Below are positions 60,080 through 64,000 of a stretch of DNA of 64,000 nucleotides, one piece after another. The stretch is from Niallia sp. FSL W8-0635 (GTDB taxonomy: Bacteria; Bacillota; Bacilli; Bacillales; Cytobacillaceae), in NCBI RefSeq assembly GCF_038007965.1, contig NZ_JBBOYD010000001.1, forward strand, positions 2,644,501 through 2,708,500, given 5' to 3'. Both the position numbers and the translations under genes were made by a program. The notes below the pieces were generated by a model. It was not told where the DNA came from, made no database searches, and worked only from the letters and a program-made list of their open reading frames with translations. The number at the start of each line of letters is the position of its first letter. Position 1 is the first letter of the stretch.

Positions 60080-60784
60080 TTATCCGTTATTGTTTCCACC
60101 ATTAGAAAAGTATACTTCTTCATACGGTTGAATAACCACAAAGCCCTCACCTGAAAACTTCATTTGTATAGATTCTCCGCTTCCTCTTCCAAAAAAGGTT
60201 TTAAGCGTAATGTCTGTTACAAACTCTGGCTCTAGGTTTCCAGACCATGCAACAGTAGCATTAGGATCCGTGAAAACAGGATTATGGGGAGTAACTCTTA
60301 ATGTTAATGGTTCGTAATGAGATGTAATCGCAACCATTCCCCTACCAGATAAATTTATATTAAATAAACCACCAGATAGCATGCCTGCAATTCTTCGCAT
60401 TAGTTTAATATCCCACTTTATCGTTGGTTCAAAAGCAAGTAAATCATTTCCATTAACAAAAATATTATCTCCATTTAAATGAAGGATGGAAATTTTCTTT
60501 CCTTGGTCTGCTAAATATAGCTTTCCATCCCCTTCTGCTTTCATCAATGATGCACCTTCACCTGTTAATGCTTTTTTAAACATTTTGCCTAACCCATGTT
60601 CCAGGATGCCTTCCCGTGTAAAACGAATATTTCCTCGATAGGAAACCATACTTCCAGCTTTTGCCCATATTTGATTCGTTAAATTTATTTCTAACATTCT
60701 TTCTGTTTCTAGCTCAAAAACTCCCTCATTCTTATCCTTTTGCTCCGTTTTTGCCAAGAACTCCTCTAATCCATATCTCCCCAT
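60080..60784 (-). CDS. AIM24 family protein
   Basis: A 234-residue AIM24 (DUF124) protein built of beta-prism-like repeats: 'MLEINLTNQIWAKAGSMVSYRGNI', 'KALTGEGASLMKAEGDGKLYLADQG', 'FEPTIKWDIKLMRRIAGMLSGGLFN', 'GMVAITSHYEPLTLRV' and 'SGEGFVVIQPYEE'. The fold is shared with TRAP-like proteins; function in bacteria is unknown. A much longer frame reaches 60895 through AT-rich DNA, but GAGGTG stands before ATG 60784. It is a single-gene unit convergent with metA. Confidence 0.9.
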   Translation of the reverse strand: MGRYGLEEFLAKTEQKDKNEGVFELETERMLEINLTNQIWAKAGSMVSYRGNIRFTREGILEHGLGKMFKKALTGEGASLMKAEGDGKLYLADQGKKISILHLNGDNIFVNGNDLLAFEPTIKWDIKLMRRIAGMLSGGLFNINLSGRGMVAITSHYEPLTLRVTPHNPVFTDPNATVAWSGNLEPEFVTDITLKTFFGRGSGESIQMKFSGEGFVVIQPYEEVYFSNGGNNNG

Positions 60785-60993
60785 TTCCACACCTCTTTCT
60801 AAATTTGTTAATTTAAGGATATCATCTAGAAGATTGCATGAAAATATAAAAATAGGGTAGAAAATAAATATATTTACTTCTATTATATAAAACATAACCT
60901 TACATGTATGATAATTTTTATTAAATTTGTAAATACTATTTTTTGGTAGTTTGATTAATACTCAATTATTTACGAGGAAAGGAGCTAAGTAGT

Positions 60994-61206
60994 ATGGAAA
61001 AAATTATTGCAGTTGAGAGAAATCATATGGGAGACATTGTTAGTTTTAAAACTTCTAATGGTAGGGTTATTTCCTATCGTAAAGCATTGATGGATATTGA
61101 AACCGGTGTTATAGGGGGGGTCGAAGTTATTGAAAACGATATACAAGAGGAGAATATATCCTATTCTATTATAGATAGCTTTGATAATTATCCGCCTATC
61201 TTTTAA
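60994..61206 (+). CDS. DUF3892 domain protein
   Basis: A 70-residue protein of the DUF3892 type: 'KIIAVERNHMGDIVSFKTSNGRVISYRKAL' followed by 'VIGGVEVIENDIQEENISY'. Small proteins of this family are common in Bacillus and uncharacterised. GAGGAAAGGAG precedes the ATG. It is a single gene between the divergent AIM24 gene and convergent mntR. Confidence 0.87.
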   Translation: MEKIIAVERNHMGDIVSFKTSNGRVISYRKALMDIETGVIGGVEVIENDIQEENISYSIIDSFDNYPPIF

Positions 61207-61227
61207 CTGCTTTGTAAAAAATAATAA

Positions 61228-61300
61228 GGGCAATTCTCTGTCGGCATCATACTACTTTAATAAAGTTAAGTAGCATATACCTAGAGAGAATTCCCCTTAC
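61228..61300. terminator. Long hairpin between the DUF3892 gene and mntR
   Basis: AATTCTCT near 61233 pairs with AGAGAATT near 61284-61291, with an inner CTACTT/AAGTAG stem. The minus-strand exit is CCCTTATTATTTTTT, a good terminator for mntR. The plus-strand exit is weaker. Confidence 0.65.
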
Positions 61301-61301
61301 T

Positions 61302-61727
61302 TTATTCTAGCGAATCATTTTTTTGCTGGATAATCTTTAATTCTTTCGTATAATCTGGATTTTCCTCAAAAAATTGAACTAAATCGCCAATTCGATCAAT
61401 GGAATCCCAACTTAAATGATGCTCTATTCCTTCCACATCTTCATAAATATTCTCTTCTTTTACGCCAATAATTCTTAGTAATTGTTCTAAAAGCTCATGT
61501 CTATAAACTAATCGTTTCCCGATTTTTTTTCCTTTCGGCGTCAAAATCAAGCCTCTATATTTTTCATAAACAAGATATTCATCCTTATCCAATTTCTGAA
61601 CCATTTTTGTTACAGAGGAGGGATGTACAGATAAGCTTTCCGCAATATCTGATACTCGTGCATATCCTTTATCTTCAATTAGGTTGTAAATGCGCTCAAT
61701 ATAGTCTTCCATACTAGGTGTCGGCAA
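61302..61727 (-). CDS. mntR: Manganese transport regulator MntR
   Basis: A 141-residue DtxR-family regulator that represses manganese uptake genes when Mn2+ is high. The winged HTH is '[23 protein letters not shown]'. All metal ligands known from B. subtilis MntR are at the same positions: Asp8 and Glu11 ('MEDYIERIY'), His77 ('[10 protein letters not shown]'), Glu99, Glu102 and His103 ('VEGIEHHL'). The Asp at position 8 marks Mn2+ rather than Fe2+ selectivity. It lies alone; no Mn transporter gene is in the window. Confidence 0.96.
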   Translation of the reverse strand: MPTPSMEDYIERIYNLIEDKGYARVSDIAESLSVHPSSVTKMVQKLDKDEYLVYEKYRGLILTPKGKKIGKRLVYRHELLEQLLRIIGVKEENIYEDVEGIEHHLSWDSIDRIGDLVQFFEENPDYTKELKIIQQKNDSLE

Positions 61728-62075
61728 TTCAACCCCTCCTTACCAGGATTTCTCCTATTTTCTATTCTATTCGCATATGCTTGTATACGTTTCTATGTAT
61801 GTACTGCTCATTTAAGATATCATCCCCAGTATTTGACTACTGAAAATGAAGCTTTTACTCATAAATTGTTTTAAGACAATAATAATGAAAAATAAAAGCC
61901 TTTCGAAAAAAAGCATGGATTAAAAGAACATTTCTTAAGCATTTTACTATAAAAAAAAAGGGGAAACAAGATTCTTTCTAACGTTAGATGTTTATTATAA
62001 ATATCTCGTTTCCGCTTTTACGATTAAAAGCATTTCATCTTACTATTTTTATCCCGAAACAATCACTATCAAAAT
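61728..62075. other. Intergenic region between mntR and topB
   Basis: About 350 bp without a gene. It holds the mntR promoter side and the topB terminator (61952-62013). Confidence 0.5.
61952..62013 (-). terminator. Terminator of topB
   Basis: On the minus strand, GGAAACGAGAT (62013-62003) pairs with ATCTTGTTTCC (61972-61962, one G-U), followed by CCTTTTTTTTT. Confidence 0.82.
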
Positions 62076-64000
62076 CTATTCTTGGAATTCCATTTTCCAG
62101 CTAAAATACTCATTATCTTGATTTTTCTCATACTGCATGATTGCATCAAATTTATTCCCTTTTTTGCTTACTAATCCTTTTACAGGAGCTTTTCCGTTTT
62201 TAAGCAACGCTTTTACCATTGTTTTTGTCGGTTTTTTCTTCATTGTCGCAAGAAATTTATCATTTTTCCAAATGACGAACTTACAGCCATTCTTCCAATT
62301 GCTACAGCCAAATCCTTTTTTTCCTTCTACAACTGAATGACCACAAAGAGGACATTTTCCTAACACCTCTGTTGTTTGTTTGACATATGCGACTTCTTGA
62401 ATAATGACATCTTCTTCCTTCTTTATTGTTTCTACTGCATTTGTCGTAAAATTATTTATAATCTGCAAAAATTGTTGCTTACTAAATCTCCCCTTTTCGA
62501 TATCATAAAGGGCTTTTTCTAGCTTTCCAGTGAAATCTAAATTAAACAAATCTTTAATCGGAAAGGTTTCAACCACTCTCTTCCCTAAATCAGTACATAC
62601 TAAATTCTTATTTTTTGCTTCAATATAGCCAATATCTTTTAATTTTTTAATTGTTTCTGCTCGAGTTGCTGGCGTTCCAATACTAAAACCACTTAAGATA
62701 GACAAAACATCCTCTTCTTTTTCCGCATCAATGTTTTTCCCACATGTTTCCATCAATCGAAGCAATGTTTTTTCTGTATGTTCTTTTGGAGGCTGGGTAG
62801 TATGTGTTGTTGTCTTTGCTTCACTTGCAAATACTTCTTCTTGTAATTGAACTAATGGAAGCATAACATCTTTCGACTGGATTTTTTCGATCTTTTTCCA
62901 GCCCTCTACTAATTGTACTTTCCCCTTCGTTACAAAGCTCCCCTTTAATTCTAACTGATCCATACTTGTAATGATTTTTGTCTCTTCTACCTCAGCAACA
63001 GGCATAAATTGCATTAATAAGCGATTTTTTATTGCCTCATAAACTTGTTCTTCCTCTTGATTTAATCGTTTTGGCATCACGTAGGTTGGAATAATGGCAC
63101 TATGACTCTCCACCTTTTTATTATCAAAAATTCTTTTCGAAGGAAAAAATTTAATCTCCTCTTTAAATGGTAAACCGTCAGCAAGGAGATTTACTACTTT
63201 TTCAGTTTTCGAAATCAAGCTTTCTTCTAGTGCAATACTTGCTGTTCTTGGATACGTGATGTACTTTTTTTCATATAGACTTTGGGCAACCTTTAATACT
63301 TTATCTGCTGTCCAGCCTTTATACTTACTAGTTATATAGCCTTGAAGATTGGATAGATTAAATAGAAAAGGTGGATACTCCTTTTTTTTCTGCACTTTTT
63401 TATCTGTTACGATAGCTGTATTGCCCTTAATCTGTTTCTCTAAATCTATTAAATATTGTTCTTCTTTAAATTTCTCTTCTTTCTCCTCAACATAAGTACC
63501 TGTATAACTGCTTCCGTTTTCTGTTAAAAAGGTTGCTTGTAATTTATAGTAATTTTCAGGTACAAAGCTCTCGATTTCTTTATCACGATCATAGATAATT
63601 TTGAGAGTAGGGAGCAAGACTCTTCCAATATTTAAAGCCTTCCCTTTGCCCTTTTGATATTTTAAAGTGGCAACAGATGTTAAGTTAATGCCAATTAACC
63701 AATCTGCCCATTGTCTGCTAACACCTGCATCTTGAAGAGGACGCAGCTCTTTATTGGAACGAAGATTTTCTAATCCGTTTAATACTTCTTTTTGAGTCCA
63801 TTCATTCAATAGTAAACGATATACTTCTTTTTCCGTTCTTAAATTATAGATAATACTATCCCCGATAAGCTGTCCTTCTCGATCATAGTCACACGCAGAA
63901 ATAATCGTATCTACATCTGGCCTTTTCATAAGTCTATGAATTATTTTAAGCTGTTTTTCAGCTCCACGGTCCGGTTTGTCTCTATCTTTCGGATCAGACT
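62076..64000 (-). CDS. topB: DNA topoisomerase III, 5' end cut by the window
   Basis: A type IA topoisomerase that decatenates and relaxes DNA. The frame stays open to the window edge (it includes 'DPKDRDKPDRGAEKQLKII' upstream of the first internal ATG at 63929), so about the first 90 residues of a roughly 730-residue protein lie outside. Visible motifs are the Toprim 'ISACDYDREGQLIGDSI' (DxDxEG variant D-Y-D-R-E-G), 'SRQWADWLIGINLTSVATL', the catalytic Tyr in 'YITYPRTAS' and the C-terminal zinc-ribbon-like 'GKCPLCGHSVVEGKKGFGCSNW'. Treat the gene as partial rather than started at 63929. Confidence 0.93.
   Translation of the reverse strand, partial: SDPKDRDKPDRGAEKQLKIIHRLMKRPDVDTIISACDYDREGQLIGDSIIYNLRTEKEVYRLLLNEWTQKEVLNGLENLRSNKELRPLQDAGVSRQWADWLIGINLTSVATLKYQKGKGKALNIGRVLLPTLKIIYDRDKEIESFVPENYYKLQATFLTENGSSYTGTYVEEKEEKFKEEQYLIDLEKQIKGNTAIVTDKKVQKKKEYPPFLFNLSNLQGYITSKYKGWTADKVLKVAQSLYEKKYITYPRTASIALEESLISKTEKVVNLLADGLPFKEEIKFFPSKRIFDNKKVESHSAIIPTYVMPKRLNQEEEQVYEAIKNRLLMQFMPVAEVEETKIITSMDQLELKGSFVTKGKVQLVEGWKKIEKIQSKDVMLPLVQLQEEVFASEAKTTTHTTQPPKEHTEKTLLRLMETCGKNIDAEKEEDVLSILSGFSIGTPATRAETIKKLKDIGYIEAKNKNLVCTDLGKRVVETFPIKDLFNLDFTGKLEKALYDIEKGRFSKQQFLQIINNFTTNAVETIKKEEDVIIQEVAYVKQTTEVLGKCPLCGHSVVEGKKGFGCSNWKNGCKFVIWKNDKFLATMKKKPTKTMVKALLKNGKAPVKGLVSKKGNKFDAIMQYEKNQDNEYFSWKMEFQE

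Noticed and set aside
63927..63929. ATG as topB start
   Set aside because: The frame remains open and topB-like to the window edge, so this ATG is internal and the gene is simply truncated by the window.

Overview
The window is a continuous stretch of chromosome from a low-GC, spore-forming member of the Bacillaceae (Bacillus-like; Niallia or Cytobacillus type would fit). The evidence is gene content and order. Two blocks follow the order I recall from Bacillus subtilis: ctpA-yodJ-deoD-yozD-yodN-yozE (about 13.8-19.5 kb) and msrA/msrB-ypmS-ypmR-ilvA-yplQ-dfrA-thyA-ypjP-ypiP-brxB-ypgR-ypgQ-bsaA-metA (about 20.9-60 kb). AGGAGG-type ribosome binding sites, frequent TTG and GTG starts, alpha-crystallin-type coat-like proteins and an orphan phosphorelay-type kinase agree with this. 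I saw no rRNA, intact tRNA, insertion sequence, integrase or CRISPR array.

Left part (0-13.7 kb): a membrane protein, a YdcF protein, a DUF4870 protein under an ECF-type (sigma-W-like) promoter, a GNAT acetyltransferase behind an unusual RNA structure, an arsR-arsB-CoA disulfide reductase group, a MATE exporter, two Hsp20-like proteins, a CAP-domain exoprotein and a CobW-type GTPase. Next comes the yod block, with two small genes that are easy to miss (17310-17435 and 17934-18086).

Middle (19.7-33.4 kb): an SGNH hydrolase, msrA-msrB, and a second-type RsgA GTPase. The RsgA gene has a long leader with a promoter, a short leader ORF, a terminator and a perfect 12-nt competing arm. This looks like ribosome-mediated transcription attenuation and is the observation I rate highest. 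Then follow ypmRS, a sensor kinase, degV, ilvA, yplQ, thyA-dfrA and an anthrax-lethal-factor-like (M34) secreted metalloprotease.

Ter island (33.6-44.7 kb): three TerD proteins, TerC, TelA, YceG and a four-gene module (C-C lyase, PRTase-TRSP, PRTase-PELOTA/StiP, HAD phosphatase) lie between thyA and ypjP. Two of its transcription units start with TGAAAC-N16/17-CGTA ECF promoters. The four-gene module instead has a perfect 21-bp palindrome upstream. Comparative genomics has linked this module to an unidentified nucleoside-like metabolite and metal or envelope stress, but its chemistry is still open.

Right part (44.7-64 kb): the ypj-ypg block, with an Uup-type ABC-F gene overlapping an HD hydrolase gene, then a 1023-residue GNAT-fusion protein with an amidohydrolase and a 21-codon upstream ORF. 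It ends with a coiled-coil MerR-type protein, bsaA, fhs, metA, AIM24 and DUF3892 proteins, mntR, and a topoisomerase III gene cut by the window edge. Start codons were moved from the longest frame wherever a Shine-Dalgarno sequence clearly points to an internal start.
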